Part shown: one piece after another, positions 16,716 to 26,189 of the stretch
How positions within the stretch are numbered: the stretch's first letter is position 1
How the letters are laid out: the number at the start of each line of letters is the position of its first letter
Assembly (NCBI GenBank): GCA_947499635.1
Contig: CANMPD010000020.1
Coordinates: forward strand, 1 to 48,853
Origin: an uncultured Paracoccaceae bacterium
Lineage (GTDB): Bacteria > Pseudomonadota > Alphaproteobacteria > Rhodobacterales > Rhodobacteraceae
Direction: 5' to 3'
Length of the DNA: 48,853 nucleotides
Position numbers and translations under genes: made by a program
The notes under the pieces: model-generated
What the model saw: the letters and a program-made list of their open reading frames with translations, nothing else
Told to the model about the DNA's origin: nothing
Databases searched by the model: none

Positions 16716-19561
16716 GATTTATTCCCTGCGTTCAAGTGTGCCATGACTTCGTCTCGTGGTCCATCAACGACAAGGCGTCCGGATTGCAGGATCATGGTTC
16801 GGTTGGTCAGTGATAAAATAGGCAGGCGATGTGTCGCTATGATCGCAGTACGTGTTCCCAGCCAGTTCTCAAGACGACTGACTAGCGTGCGTTCTAGGGT
16901 CTGATCTAGCGCCGCGGTAGGTTCATCGAGCAACACAACTGTCGGATCTTGAAGCCACAAGCGTGCCCAGCCCAACGATTGGCGTTGACCTATCGACAAG
17001 CCGGCTCCGTTGTCACCGATGGTAAGATCCAATCCGCGCGGGTGGGCGCGAACGAATTGGCCTAACCCGGAGAATTCGAGTGCCTCCATCAGGCGCGTAT
17101 CGTCACGTTCCAACATTGTTAAATTCAGATTGTCTCGCAAGGTGCCAGCAAAGAGACGGACATCTTGACCGAGATAGCCAATGTGGCGGCGTAAATCACG
17201 TGGTTCGATTTGGGAAATATCTGTCCCATCCAGCATGATACGACCCTTGTCAGGGCTATAAAGGCCGGACAAAAGTTTAAGCAGTGTCGATTTGCCAGAA
17301 CCATTGATCCCCAAGACTGCGATACGTTGGCCGGGTTGGATGGCTGCTGCAGGCACATCAACGATGGGCGCGCCTTCGTCGTCGTAGCGGAACACGGCTT
17401 CATGTAGCTCGAAGTGGCCTTTGATTTTATCACGGCGCAGATAGGCACGGTTTGCCTCACGTTCCTGAGGTGCTTTGGCCAAAAGATCTAGGGCGTCCAA
17501 TGCTGCGCGAACATTGCTCCAGCGAGCAAGGGTGCCTGCAAACTGCGTGAGCGGAGCAAGGGTCCGCGAGGTCAGTATACCTGTTGCAATGATTGTTCCG
17601 ACTGTGAATTCACCCGCAAACACCATGTAGGTACCAAGGATGACCGCACAGATATAGGTGGCCTGCTGCACGGCTTGTGACCAATATGTCAGCGCGCTTG
17701 ACAGGCGGCGTTGGCCATTTGACGCTTGGGAGGAAAGCAGGTTCAGTTCATCCCAAAGACGCAAAATGCGATCTTCGCCACGTTGTGTTTTGATCGTTTC
17801 GAGCTCGCTTACCACTTCGTGCAACAAACGCGCGCTTTTGGTCGAGGCGCCTTGTGTTTGACGGGTCAGAGCGATCATGCGTTTTTGCAGGAAATATCCC
17901 GGCAACAACATCAAGATGCCACCGATAATAATGATCCAAACCACCGGCCCGCCGATAGAAGCGACCAGCAGTAAAAATACCGCAATAAAAGGGACATCCG
18001 CGAGTGTGGAGAGTGTCGAAGAGGTGAAAAACTCGCGCACGGATGAAAAATCACGCATGGCTGAGAATAACCCCGAAGGGGGGAGGGGGCGTTTGTCGAC
18101 ACGTAATCCGATCAGACGTTCCATAAGTTTGCGTTGAACAGCCATATCAACCTGGCGACCGGCAGCGTCCGTGATCTGCGCGCGTGCAATTTTTAATACA
18201 CCTTCGAGGCAAATCGCTATCAGCGCACCGATTGCTAAAACCCACAAGGTTGCTTGGGATTGGTGGGGTACAACGCGGTCGTATACTTGCAAAGAAAAGA
18301 GCGCAACAGAGACCGCCAACAGGTTTGCGACCAGCGAACCAAGCATGATTTCACCCAATTGGCGGCGATATTTTGGGAATTCCCCCCAGAACCAATGTGC
18401 ACGGTCGATTTGTGGCGTGTGTCGTTGAGCCAATTGGCTCAGAGAAGGACTCGCTGTTAAAACCTGTCCGGTAAAATAAGGCATAAAGTCGTCATGTGAA
18501 ACTTCGGCGCGGTTGTCCGGGCAGGTGGTATCAAACACAACCAGTCCAGCCTTGTTTTGCTCAAGTACCAAAACGGGTTGCCCACCTTGCATGATCGCGA
18601 TTGCAGGCCAACTGCGAGCCGTGGGTTTCGTGTTGTTGGTAAGCTGGGATCGCAGACCAGATGTCAGCAACACGTCGACCATAGTCTGGGTGTGCAGGGC
18701 ATCGCCCCCCGCAGCTTGCATTTGTTCCGCTATATCGGTGGCGGACAGGGGCGCGCCTTGCAACGAGGCAAGTGCTGCTAACATCTGCGCGCGTGCCTCG
18801 ACCCGTTTATATTCAGGATGGTCTTGGCGTTGTGGCTTGGGCTGCTCTGTTTTGGGGACAGGTGCCAGATGTTTTGCGCGCACAGTCTTCTTGCGTGGCA
18901 AAATGGATTTCACAAGTGAGACACGCGGTTTATCGTCATCTGCGCTGGAGGAGACGGTTTCGGCAGCAATGGTGTCTTTTTGAGCGGCGGCGTTTTCGTG
19001 ACCGGAATGATCCACCGATCCGACGTTTTCGCCTGTAGGCCCAGATGTTTCGTTTGATTTGGGTGCGATAAAATTTGAGGGATCGGCAGCCGGTTCGGTC
19101 GCGTCGACCGGTGTTCGGGTATCATTGTGTTCATCGGGAGACGGAGCCGTCGCAGTATTGGCCACTGTGACCGCATCGGCGTGTAATGTCTTGCCGTTTG
19201 ATTTTTTCGTCTTGCGTCGTACGGGGTTAACCGAGATGGCTGGGCCTGATTTTGTGTTAGGCAGTGTCTCTGTCGTGGCGGCGCTCTCTTGGGATGGCGC
19301 GATCTGTTCAAGCAGGTCATCTGTTTGAATATCATTCGCATAATCATCGTCAGATGCAGCCTCTAGCGTCAAAGACGGCGACGCGAGGGGGGCGTTGGAT
19401 GCCGCAAAAGCAACTGTGTCCTCAAAGCCATCTGATTTTCGGCGGCCCACTGCGGCACCAAAAAACAGCAAGCTTGACTTGGGTTTTTGCGGGATCTGAG
19501 GCCCAGATGCATCGTTTGTGATGTTGTTTGGCGTGCTGTCAGGTGAACGATCGTCGGTCAA
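16712..19561 (-). CDS. Type I secretion ABC exporter with degenerate C39-like domain and long disordered N-terminal extension
   Basis: 949 residues against about 700-720 for typical LapB/HlyB exporters. The surplus is a Ser/Thr/Pro/Asp-rich, low-complexity N-terminal extension of about 245 residues. Then come a C39-peptidase-like domain (about 250-375) without an obvious catalytic Cys-His pair (the non-cleaving adhesin-exporter type), six membrane helices (about 395-680) and the nucleotide-binding domain. Walker A GINGSGKST is near 754, signature LSIGQ near 859 (second residue Ile instead of Gly) and Walker B VVLLDEPTAALD near 877. It hydrolyses ATP to drive one-step export through both membranes. 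It overlaps tolC-like and hlyD-like neighbours by four bases on each side. The start is fixed by the overlap. Confidence 0.93.
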   Translation of the reverse strand: MTDDRSPDSTPNNITNDASGPQIPQKPKSSLLFFGAAVGRRKSDGFEDTVAFAASNAPLASPSLTLEAASDDDYANDIQTDDLLEQIAPSQESAATTETLPNTKSGPAISVNPVRRKTKKSNGKTLHADAVTVANTATAPSPDEHNDTRTPVDATEPAADPSNFIAPKSNETSGPTGENVGSVDHSGHENAAAQKDTIAAETVSSSADDDKPRVSLVKSILPRKKTVRAKHLAPVPKTEQPKPQRQDHPEYKRVEARAQMLAALASLQGAPLSATDIAEQMQAAGGDALHTQTMVDVLLTSGLRSQLTNNTKPTARSWPAIAIMQGGQPVLVLEQNKAGLVVFDTTCPDNRAEVSHDDFMPYFTGQVLTASPSLSQLAQRHTPQIDRAHWFWGEFPKYRRQLGEIMLGSLVANLLAVSVALFSLQVYDRVVPHQSQATLWVLAIGALIAICLEGVLKIARAQITDAAGRQVDMAVQRKLMERLIGLRVDKRPLPPSGLFSAMRDFSSVREFFTSSTLSTLADVPFIAVFLLLVASIGGPVVWIIIIGGILMLLPGYFLQKRMIALTRQTQGASTKSARLLHEVVSELETIKTQRGEDRILRLWDELNLLSSQASNGQRRLSSALTYWSQAVQQATYICAVILGTYMVFAGEFTVGTIIATGILTSRTLAPLTQFAGTLARWSNVRAALDALDLLAKAPQEREANRAYLRRDKIKGHFELHEAVFRYDDEGAPIVDVPAAAIQPGQRIAVLGINGSGKSTLLKLLSGLYSPDKGRIMLDGTDISQIEPRDLRRHIGYLGQDVRLFAGTLRDNLNLTMLERDDTRLMEALEFSGLGQFVRAHPRGLDLTIGDNGAGLSIGQRQSLGWARLWLQDPTVVLLDEPTAALDQTLERTLVSRLENWLGTRTAIIATHRLPILSLTNRTMILQSGRLVVDGPRDEVMAHLNAGNKS

Positions 19562-20850
19562 ATCTTATCTCCGTCTGCCAAAAGACCTAAAGATGCAGCA
19601 ACGGAAAGCTGGATCAGCATGACTTCGTATTTTGCGTCAATGTAGGCTTGTTCACGTTGTACCAGCTCTTCGTAGATTGGAATAACATCTGTGACAGGAC
19701 GTTGTCCCGCTTCGAATTGAGCTTTGAATAGATTGTAGGTTTCGCGGCTGTCTTGCGACAACTTCAGTGCTTCGCTTTCTTGACGGCGAAAGGAACTTAA
19801 GCGTTGAATTTGGCGACTATAATCGCGTCGCGCCTCTTCCTCGGCTTCTCCGACTTGACGTAAGGAAGCTTCTTTTTGCGCATCTATTGCACGCAGTGCT
19901 GCGGGGGTTCCAAAGCCAAGTGGCTCAGCTGCGTTTAACAATAGCCCACCGCCAGAATTACTCGTGGACAGAGTGCCACCTACGGCAAGCTGGGGGAGGG
20001 CACCGGCACGTTCCATTGTTGCCAGTTCAACAGAACGTTTCGCTTCGGATTGTGACCGAAGTACAGAGAGATATTCACGGCCACCATCAGCAGGCAGAGA
20101 CAGTTCTAGTCGTTGGGACGCCGCGGCAAAGTTATGGCCTGTCATGGCCAGCAATTCGGCACGTGCGGTTTGGGCCGCATCTTGAGCCGTTGCTTTTGTT
20201 GATTCCATGCCGCTGATTTTGCTTTTGACAATGTTTAGGTCAGAGCGATCCGAAACGCCGCCATTGACGCGGCCAACAACGACACGTTCAAAATCGGCCA
20301 TAGTGCGAATAGCGCGATGGGCGTAGGCGGCTTTTTCGTCACCACGCTGTGCGGATATATAAAGCCCGACGGCGCTTTCGACGCGGTCGTTCATATCTTC
20401 GGATAATGTAACCGCTGCAACTTCTACGTCCGCAGCGGCAAAGGCGCGCTCGGCCTTGCGTCGGCCATTATCAAATAGAACTTGTTCAATCAGCAAACTT
20501 GCGACCATGTCGCCGAGGTCATCTAAACCTATCGAAGGGCTGAGCGTCGGAAGCCAGTTTTTAGATTGTGCTTCAGCGCGCAGCTTGGCACTCGTCAAGG
20601 CGGCTTGGCTGGATCTTGCTTGACCTGTCAAAGCTGCATTCGCCACAGCAGCGTAAGGGCTGGCAGGGGTTAGCAGTGACTGGCGAGTCATCAATGTCTG
20701 GATGATTTCAGACTGCGGCGCATCTTGGGATTGGGCAAAGTTACTGCGTGGTTCGGCTGCGGTGCCCGCACCTTCTTCAGGCAGGCCCATAGAGCAGGCC
20801 GAAAGCCCGCAAAGCAGCGCTACTGCTGAAATCCCGCGAAAGCTGTCCAT
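19558..20850 (-). CDS. TolC-like outer-membrane efflux lipoprotein of the type I exporter
   Basis: 430 residues from the ATG at 20850. That start is preferred over an upstream in-frame ATG at 20898 because GGGGA lies six bases before it and the protein then begins with a lipoprotein signal (MDSFRGISAVALLCGLSACS, lipobox LSAC). Two halves of alternating long helices are typical of outer-membrane factor proteins. It forms the outer-membrane and periplasmic channel. It overlaps the ABC exporter gene by four bases and follows the adhesin gene by about 100 bases that contain a strong hairpin. Confidence 0.9.
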   Translation of the reverse strand: MDSFRGISAVALLCGLSACSMGLPEEGAGTAAEPRSNFAQSQDAPQSEIIQTLMTRQSLLTPASPYAAVANAALTGQARSSQAALTSAKLRAEAQSKNWLPTLSPSIGLDDLGDMVASLLIEQVLFDNGRRKAERAFAAADVEVAAVTLSEDMNDRVESAVGLYISAQRGDEKAAYAHRAIRTMADFERVVVGRVNGGVSDRSDLNIVKSKISGMESTKATAQDAAQTARAELLAMTGHNFAAASQRLELSLPADGGREYLSVLRSQSEAKRSVELATMERAGALPQLAVGGTLSTSNSGGGLLLNAAEPLGFGTPAALRAIDAQKEASLRQVGEAEEEARRDYSRQIQRLSSFRRQESEALKLSQDSRETYNLFKAQFEAGQRPVTDVIPIYEELVQREQAYIDAKYEVMLIQLSVAASLGLLADGDKI

Positions 20851-20906
20851 AATGTCCCCGATGCCATGTATCGAGCACGCGACCAAAGCGTGTCTCATAA
20901 AGACCA

Positions 20907-20934
20907 GACATCGGCACTCAAAAGTGCCGATGTC
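20907..20934 (-). promoter_or_regulatory. Strong hairpin between adhesin and exporter genes
   Basis: A 12-bp perfect stem, GACATCGGCACT (20907-20918) with AGTGCCGATGTC (20923-20934), four-base loop. On the minus strand it follows the adhesin stop codon by 14 bases. The 3' flank (TGGTCTTTATG) lacks a proper T-run, so it looks like a leaky attenuator or an mRNA-stabilising barrier that would give more adhesin than exporter. Confidence 0.75.
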
Positions 20935-20947
20935 CCTGTGTATTGGA

Positions 20948-23491
20948 TCAGATAACGACGTTTACGTCGTCTTCGACCAACAACGTGGTTCCGTCATCGC
21001 CAATCGTGTAGACATTGAATGTCTCACCATCCACGGTCTCGGTTCCGTCAGCTGTGGCACCGGTAAGCGTTACTTCGTTCTCGTTTGTACCACGGATCGT
21101 GAGTGTGTCAGACGTGTCGGAGAGTGCGTTGATTGCTTCCTCGGTCAGTTCCAGTGACGTGTTCTCTGTCAGGCCGAGTTCAAGCGTGTCGACATTGAAA
21201 TCGCTCAGGTCATCGGTGTCAAAGCTCAGAGCAGCGAGATCAGATGCAGTTCCAGAGCTGCCAGACGTAAATGTCAACGTCGAGCTGCTGTTTCCAGCGT
21301 CGTCTTCTGCGGTCACGATGAGATTGGTGGTGCTTGCGATTGGGGCGTCAAAACTGAACAGTTGGTTGTTACCCAAGTCAGTCAACGTCGAGGTTGGTGT
21401 GGCAATGTCGCCTGCGGCATCCAATGTATTGATGCTATAGCTTTCGCCATCATCAACGATCGTCAGGCCAAGCGTCTCGCCCTCTGTCGTTGCTGAGTCT
21501 GCAAAAACGTCTACGCTTGTGACTTCGGTGTCGACGCTAAAGTCTTGGGTTAAAACGGCCGCGTTACCAGCTGCGTCTGTTGCCGTGATCGTAGCGGAAG
21601 TATCATATGTTCCTTCGGCCAAGTCGCTTGCGTCAAACGTGACGCTCCAGTTGCCATCTTCGTCAACGGTTGCGTTGCGCGATACACCTTGAATTTCAAC
21701 CGCAACAGCCGACCCAGCCTCAACTGTACCTGTCAGCGTGAACCCGTCTGTCAATTCGTCTTGGTTCACGATATCGTCGCCAGCTTGCGTCGCATCACTG
21801 GTGAAATTTAGAACTTCGGTATCCAAGCCAACAGTATCACTGTCGGTTTCTGTATTGCCCACTTCGTCAGTGATTGTCGCAGTCACATCCAGAGTGTCTG
21901 TACCCTCTGGGATTTCATCGGCTTCAAAGTCGAAAGACCAATTCCCATCTGCATCGGCAACAACAGTGCCGCTTGCCGTGCCCAGTGTTACTGTAACTTC
22001 TTCGCCAGGTGTTGCAGTGCCGGTTATGGTGACACCGTCTTCACGCTCGGATGCATTAATGACATCGTCGCCTTCGATGGGATCCAATGACAAGGCAACG
22101 GTGCCTGCATCTGTATCAACGTCGATGGTTGATGTATCTGTTGCCGTATTGCCCGCCAGATCTGTCGACGTCACAGTAATGTCTGTGGTGTATTCGCCGT
22201 TGGGCAGGGTGCCGGCCTCGTAGGTAACACTCCAGACGCCATCACTGCCTGTTACAGCACTGCGTGTTACGCCTTCGATGGTTACGTCTACGGTTGAGCC
22301 CGCTTCGGCTGTCCCGGTGATCGCAACACCGGCCGCGGCTTCGGCTGCGTTAACAATATCGTCGCCACCGGACAAGCCGCTGTCGATTGAGACAGACGTC
22401 AGTGTGTCGACTTCAAGAACATCAGTTGTAACAGCCGAGTTCCCATGAGGATCTGTTGTCGTGATTGTGATGGGCGTTTCATATTCGCCTGTTGCGATTT
22501 CATCCGCTGTGAAGGTGACCGACCAAGTGCCATCCTCGGCAACCGTCGTGGTCTGTGTGCTTCCGTCAATCTCGAGAGAGACGGTTGCACCAGCTTCACC
22601 CGTGCCGGAAATTATGGTGCCAGTGCTTTGCTCGTCACCATTTACCAAGTCACCAACAGACTGGGTGCCTTCAGTGATTTCGACTTCTGGGGGCGTTGTA
22701 TCAATATCGACGGTTGGGCCATCGAGTTCAAATGTTGTATCATCTGGTGCAACGACATCGACCACGACATCATAGACACCATCATCAGGCAACTCATCGG
22801 TTGGGAAGTCGACAGACCATGTTCCGTCGTCGCCGACTGTTGTGGTACCAGTCGAGTCGCCAATGGTGACATCAACAGTAGAACCAGCTTCACCAGTTCC
22901 GGTTATGGTTACGCCGTCTTCGTCGCCCTCAGCTACGGTTAAGGTTCCGTCGGGGTCGTCAACAGTTGGAGTGATGCTACCATCGTCGCCATCGTCGTCA
23001 CCACTGCCACCTGCGAGAGCCGCAACACCTGCAGCCGCAGCACCTGCACCAAGAAGGCCAAGCCCTCCCAACGCTGGAGCGACCAAGGGCGCGATAACAG
23101 GTTCAACGCGATCTACGCCCAAGAACACCATGTCATCGTAAGCGCTCCATTTGCCACTTATGTCGAGCGGTTCGTAGTTTGCAAACAGCAAACCTTCTGC
23201 GCGATCCTCAAGAACAACCTCAATAAAGCTTCCGTCGTCGCTCAGGAAAAGATTCTTATCGCCTGTGAACGCGGCATCGTAAAAGCCTTGCACTTGCAAT
23301 TGAGTGCCATCCATCATGTTCACATGAAGGTCGTTCCCTACACGTGCATATGCTTCGACGTCTGAAGGAGATAAGTTAAGGGAAACATCACGCGCCGCTG
23401 TAACGTCTATAACTGAAGGTGTCCCTTCTGTAGACGTGCCGTGAAAGCTGGTTCCCGATGTGTCGCGAGATATATATGCAACTATGCTCAT
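20948..23491 (-). CDS. Type I-secreted adhesin with BapA-like prefix and Ig-like repeats
   Basis: 847 residues, very acidic. Residues about 1-135 resemble the prefix domain of BapA/LapF-type adhesins (AYARVGNDLHVNMMDG...VQGFY), followed by a Gly/Ala-rich segment (GAGAAAAGVAALAGG) and an Asp/Gly linker. From about 175 to 640 there are five bacterial Ig-like repeats of about 90-95 residues, each with [IV]TGT-x-EAG-x-V-x-V-x-I and WSVTF or WSFDF blocks. A unique region follows, ending in a DG-x-FNVYTIGDDGTTLLVEDDVNVVI-like tail, here interpreted as the C-terminal type I secretion signal. There are no RTX nonapeptides. It is the first gene of the operon with its dedicated exporter downstream. The likely role is cell-surface attachment or biofilm. 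The ribosome binding site is poor. Confidence 0.88.
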   Translation of the reverse strand: MSIVAYISRDTSGTSFHGTSTEGTPSVIDVTAARDVSLNLSPSDVEAYARVGNDLHVNMMDGTQLQVQGFYDAAFTGDKNLFLSDDGSFIEVVLEDRAEGLLFANYEPLDISGKWSAYDDMVFLGVDRVEPVIAPLVAPALGGLGLLGAGAAAAGVAALAGGSGDDDGDDGSITPTVDDPDGTLTVAEGDEDGVTITGTGEAGSTVDVTIGDSTGTTTVGDDGTWSVDFPTDELPDDGVYDVVVDVVAPDDTTFELDGPTVDIDTTPPEVEITEGTQSVGDLVNGDEQSTGTIISGTGEAGATVSLEIDGSTQTTTVAEDGTWSVTFTADEIATGEYETPITITTTDPHGNSAVTTDVLEVDTLTSVSIDSGLSGGDDIVNAAEAAAGVAITGTAEAGSTVDVTIEGVTRSAVTGSDGVWSVTYEAGTLPNGEYTTDITVTSTDLAGNTATDTSTIDVDTDAGTVALSLDPIEGDDVINASEREDGVTITGTATPGEEVTVTLGTASGTVVADADGNWSFDFEADEIPEGTDTLDVTATITDEVGNTETDSDTVGLDTEVLNFTSDATQAGDDIVNQDELTDGFTLTGTVEAGSAVAVEIQGVSRNATVDEDGNWSVTFDASDLAEGTYDTSATITATDAAGNAAVLTQDFSVDTEVTSVDVFADSATTEGETLGLTIVDDGESYSINTLDAAGDIATPTSTLTDLGNNQLFSFDAPIASTTNLIVTAEDDAGNSSSTLTFTSGSSGTASDLAALSFDTDDLSDFNVDTLELGLTENTSLELTEEAINALSDTSDTLTIRGTNENEVTLTGATADGTETVDGETFNVYTIGDDGTTLLVEDDVNVVI

Positions 23492-23898
23492 TTTAACTGC
23501 TCACTGTAACTGTCGCGACAGCGAAGTGCTCACTATCGCCGCGTTTAGTTTCTGAATGCCTGTATTCGTGCCTGATCGTGCTTTGCCATTTTTTGGCATA
23601 TTTGCGCCCAATATGTGGCGAATGCGTGTCGCTTGTCCAGACGATGTTAATGAAAATACACCGTTTTCATGGGGATGCGTTGTAGAAAAACCTCATTCTA
23701 TTGGCGCGCATCGGGGAATTTTTGTTAAGGTTCGTCAGGTTTGTTTTGGTTGGTGCGCGGACCAGAGCGGTGAATAACGATACTCGGAGTTAGAATTTTC
23801 TAGGCCGTTTCACTTCCGAGAGAACGCGTAGAAATAAATAAAATTAATTTGAAATTAACGAATTCTACACCAATATTGATTTTGATAAGGTCAATATG

Positions 23899-23977
23899 TA
23901 GGGTCCAACCCTAGAAAACCCCTAAAAGTTGATCGCTGCTTGGGAGTATGCCTTTCAAGTATGTGTCTAGGGTAGGG
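23899..23977. promoter_or_regulatory. Cluster of five TAGGG/CCCTA motifs
   Basis: TAGGGT at 23899-23904 and ACCCTA at 23908-23913 form a 6-3-6 inverted repeat. CCCCTA follows at 23919-23924, and TAGGGTAGGG at 23968-23977. Five copies of a pentamer within 80 bases in the middle of a divergent promoter region suggests binding sites for one regulator. Which regulator is unknown. Confidence 0.45.
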
Positions 23978-24128
23978 CGGTGACACCTTTCGTGCCGCTC
24001 GATATTTGATGACCTACGTCACATAATGGGCGCCTGCGGGGCTCTGAAATTTTTACATAATAAAGCGACACGCGAAGCTATTTCACGGTCTTTCTTCCTT
24101 TGCCGCGTGGCTTGAAAATTTCAGTGTG

Positions 24129-24148
24129 CTCGGTGCGCTTGCACCGGG
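24129..24148 (+). promoter_or_regulatory. Hairpin in the prkA leader
   Basis: CTCGGTGC (24129-24136) pairs with GCACCGGG (24141-24148), one G-T pair, GCTT loop, about 90 bases before the prkA start codon. It may be a leader structure; there is no T-run. Confidence 0.4.
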
Positions 24149-24238
24149 GGTGCTCTGTACGCAAACGCGTCACAAAAATACGGAACTTAGAACACTTTAG
24201 AGGAACTGCCCAAAGATTATTTCAGGAGACTACGCCCT

Positions 24239-26173
24239 ATGAATAAAGTTGCTGAACTTTTCGCCGAACAATACGGCCAGTCCCGCGAACATGAAATGCC
24301 CTTACAGGATTACCTACTGGCATGTCGGGATGACCCAAGCTTGTATGCAAATGTCGCAGAACGAATGCTCAAGGCAATCGGCGAAGAAGAGCTGGTAGAT
24401 ACGTCGAAAGACAGTCGCCTCGGGCCGATTTTTCAAAATCGAACGGTCAAACGGTATAGTGCTTTTAAGGAATTTTACGGGATGGAGGACACGGTCGAAC
24501 GGATCGTGGGGTATTTCCGTCATGCGGCGCAAGGGCTCGAGGAACGCAAGCAGATCCTGTATCTACTAGGGCCTGTCGGGGGTGGAAAGTCTTCTTTGGC
24601 AGAGCGCTTAAAGCGACTGGTCGAGGAACAGCCCATATATGTTTTGAAAGCGGGTGACCAAATTTCGCCCATTTTTGAAAGCCCTCTTGGATTATTTGAT
24701 CCAATCCGAATGGGGAAAGTGCTTGAGGAAGAATATGGTATTGCCACGCACCGTCTTCCGGGGCTGATGTCGCCCTGGGCCGTACAGCGCCTCGACGAGT
24801 TTGAAGGCGACTTGAATAAATTTTCTGTGGTGCGTGTCTATCCGTCGCGGTTGCGGCGTGTGTGCGTCGCCAAGGTTGAACCAGGTGATGAGAACAATCA
24901 GGATATTTCCACACTCGTAGGCAAGGTTGATATTCGTCAGCTAGAACATTTCAGTCAGGATAACCCAGACGCATATTCGTTTTCAGGTGGTCTAAACCGG
25001 GCCACACAGGGTGTTCTTGAATTCGTCGAGATGTTCAAAGCCCCGATTAAAATGTTGCACCCGCTTTTGACGGCAACACAGGAAGGCAATTATATGGGCA
25101 CCGAAAGCTTTGGTGCTATTCCATTTAACGGCCTGATCTTGGCTCATTCAAACGAAAGCGAGTGGCAGCAGTTTAAAAACAATAAAAGCAATGAGGCCTT
25201 TATTGACCGTGTTTCAATCGTCAAGGTCCCTTACTGTTTACGTGTCTCCGAGGAGGCGCGAATTTATGACAAGCTGCTACAAAATTCAGAGTTGCGAGCG
25301 GCCCCTTGTGCGCCAGAAACACTCAAAATTCTCAGCCGATTTTCGGTGCTGACACGGCTTAAACCGCATGAGAACTCTAATCTTTATAGTAAGATGCGAG
25401 TTTATGACGGGGAGAGCCTTAAAGATACCGACCCCAAGGCAAAAACCGTGCAAGAATATCAGGATCGTGCAGGGGTCGATGAAGGGATGAATGGGGTCTC
25501 AACCCGCTTTGCTTTCAAGGTTTTGTCATCGGTGTTTAATTTTGACACCGAAGAAGTGTCAGCTGACCCTGTGCACCTTATGTACGTGCTTGAGCAAACG
25601 ATTAAACGTGAGCAATTCTCTACGGAAACCGAAGCAAAATATCTTGAGTTCATCAAAACTGAGCTCGCGCCGCGCTACGAGGAATTCATTGGGAATGAGA
25701 TCCAGAAAGCCTATCTCGAAAGCTATACAGAATACGGACAAAATGTCTTTGACCGCTATATCTCATACGCGGATGCATGGATCGAAGAACAAGATTATAA
25801 AGATCCTGACACGGGTCAGCTTTATAATCGCGAGGTGCTGGATGCGGAGTTATCTAAGATTGAAAAGCCCGTTGGCATCGCAAACCCCAAAGATTTCCGC
25901 AACGAGGTGGTGAAATTCGCTTTGCGACACCGTGCCAATACGGGTGCTAACCCTGCATGGAATTCATATGAGAAATTACGCGATGTAATTGAAAAGCATA
26001 TGTTTAGTCAGGTTGAAGAATTGCTTCCGGTGATTTCATTCGGGTCAAAGAAAGATAGCCAAACCGAAGGCAAACATCACGAGTTCGTCGAGCGAATGCG
26101 TAGCCATGGGTACACTGATCGTCAGGTTCGACGTTTGGTTGAATGGTATATGAGAGTGAACAAAGCGGGCTAA
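24239..26173 (+). CDS. prkA: PrkA family serine protein kinase / AAA-type ATPase (YeaG)
   Basis: 644 residues, the usual length. An AAA-like P-loop domain fills the N-terminal half, with Walker A GPVGGGKSS at about 110-118. The C-terminal part is the PrkA domain with its kinase-like fold. In E. coli YeaG and in Bacillus PrkA are linked to starvation and sporulation-phase responses; the true activity (kinase or AAA protease) is debated. AGGAG precedes the ATG. It is followed 16 bases later by the yeaH homologue and then spoVR. This three-gene order is conserved across proteobacteria and indicates a common function. Confidence 0.94.
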   Translation: MNKVAELFAEQYGQSREHEMPLQDYLLACRDDPSLYANVAERMLKAIGEEELVDTSKDSRLGPIFQNRTVKRYSAFKEFYGMEDTVERIVGYFRHAAQGLEERKQILYLLGPVGGGKSSLAERLKRLVEEQPIYVLKAGDQISPIFESPLGLFDPIRMGKVLEEEYGIATHRLPGLMSPWAVQRLDEFEGDLNKFSVVRVYPSRLRRVCVAKVEPGDENNQDISTLVGKVDIRQLEHFSQDNPDAYSFSGGLNRATQGVLEFVEMFKAPIKMLHPLLTATQEGNYMGTESFGAIPFNGLILAHSNESEWQQFKNNKSNEAFIDRVSIVKVPYCLRVSEEARIYDKLLQNSELRAAPCAPETLKILSRFSVLTRLKPHENSNLYSKMRVYDGESLKDTDPKAKTVQEYQDRAGVDEGMNGVSTRFAFKVLSSVFNFDTEEVSADPVHLMYVLEQTIKREQFSTETEAKYLEFIKTELAPRYEEFIGNEIQKAYLESYTEYGQNVFDRYISYADAWIEEQDYKDPDTGQLYNREVLDAELSKIEKPVGIANPKDFRNEVVKFALRHRANTGANPAWNSYEKLRDVIEKHMFSQVEELLPVISFGSKKDSQTEGKHHEFVERMRSHGYTDRQVRRLVEWYMRVNKAG

Positions 26174-26189
26174 CAGACGGGGGTGTCAC

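Larger units (their letters stand above)
23492..24238. other. 747-bp divergent regulatory region between adhesin and prkA
   Basis: No coding frame is supported; the 73-codon frame at 23556-23777 has no ribosome binding site and a random-looking translation. The AT-rich middle part (23820-23890) is promoter-like. Two notable elements are listed separately: a TAGGG/CCCTA cluster (23899-23977) and a GC-rich hairpin in the prkA leader (24129-24148). Confidence 0.5.

Noticed and set aside
20948-21300. RTX calcium-binding repeats in the adhesin
   Set aside because: No GGxGxDxUx nonapeptides occur; the C-terminal region has only Asp/Thr-rich strands.
20972-23141. Several plus-strand frames of 100-165 codons opposite the adhesin
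   Set aside because: They are Ser/Val-rich mirror frames of the Ig-like repeats with no ribosome binding sites; repetitive acidic coding sequence commonly opens such frames.
23556-23777. 73-codon frame between adhesin and prkA
   Set aside because: No ribosome binding site, random-looking translation, and located in a divergent promoter region.
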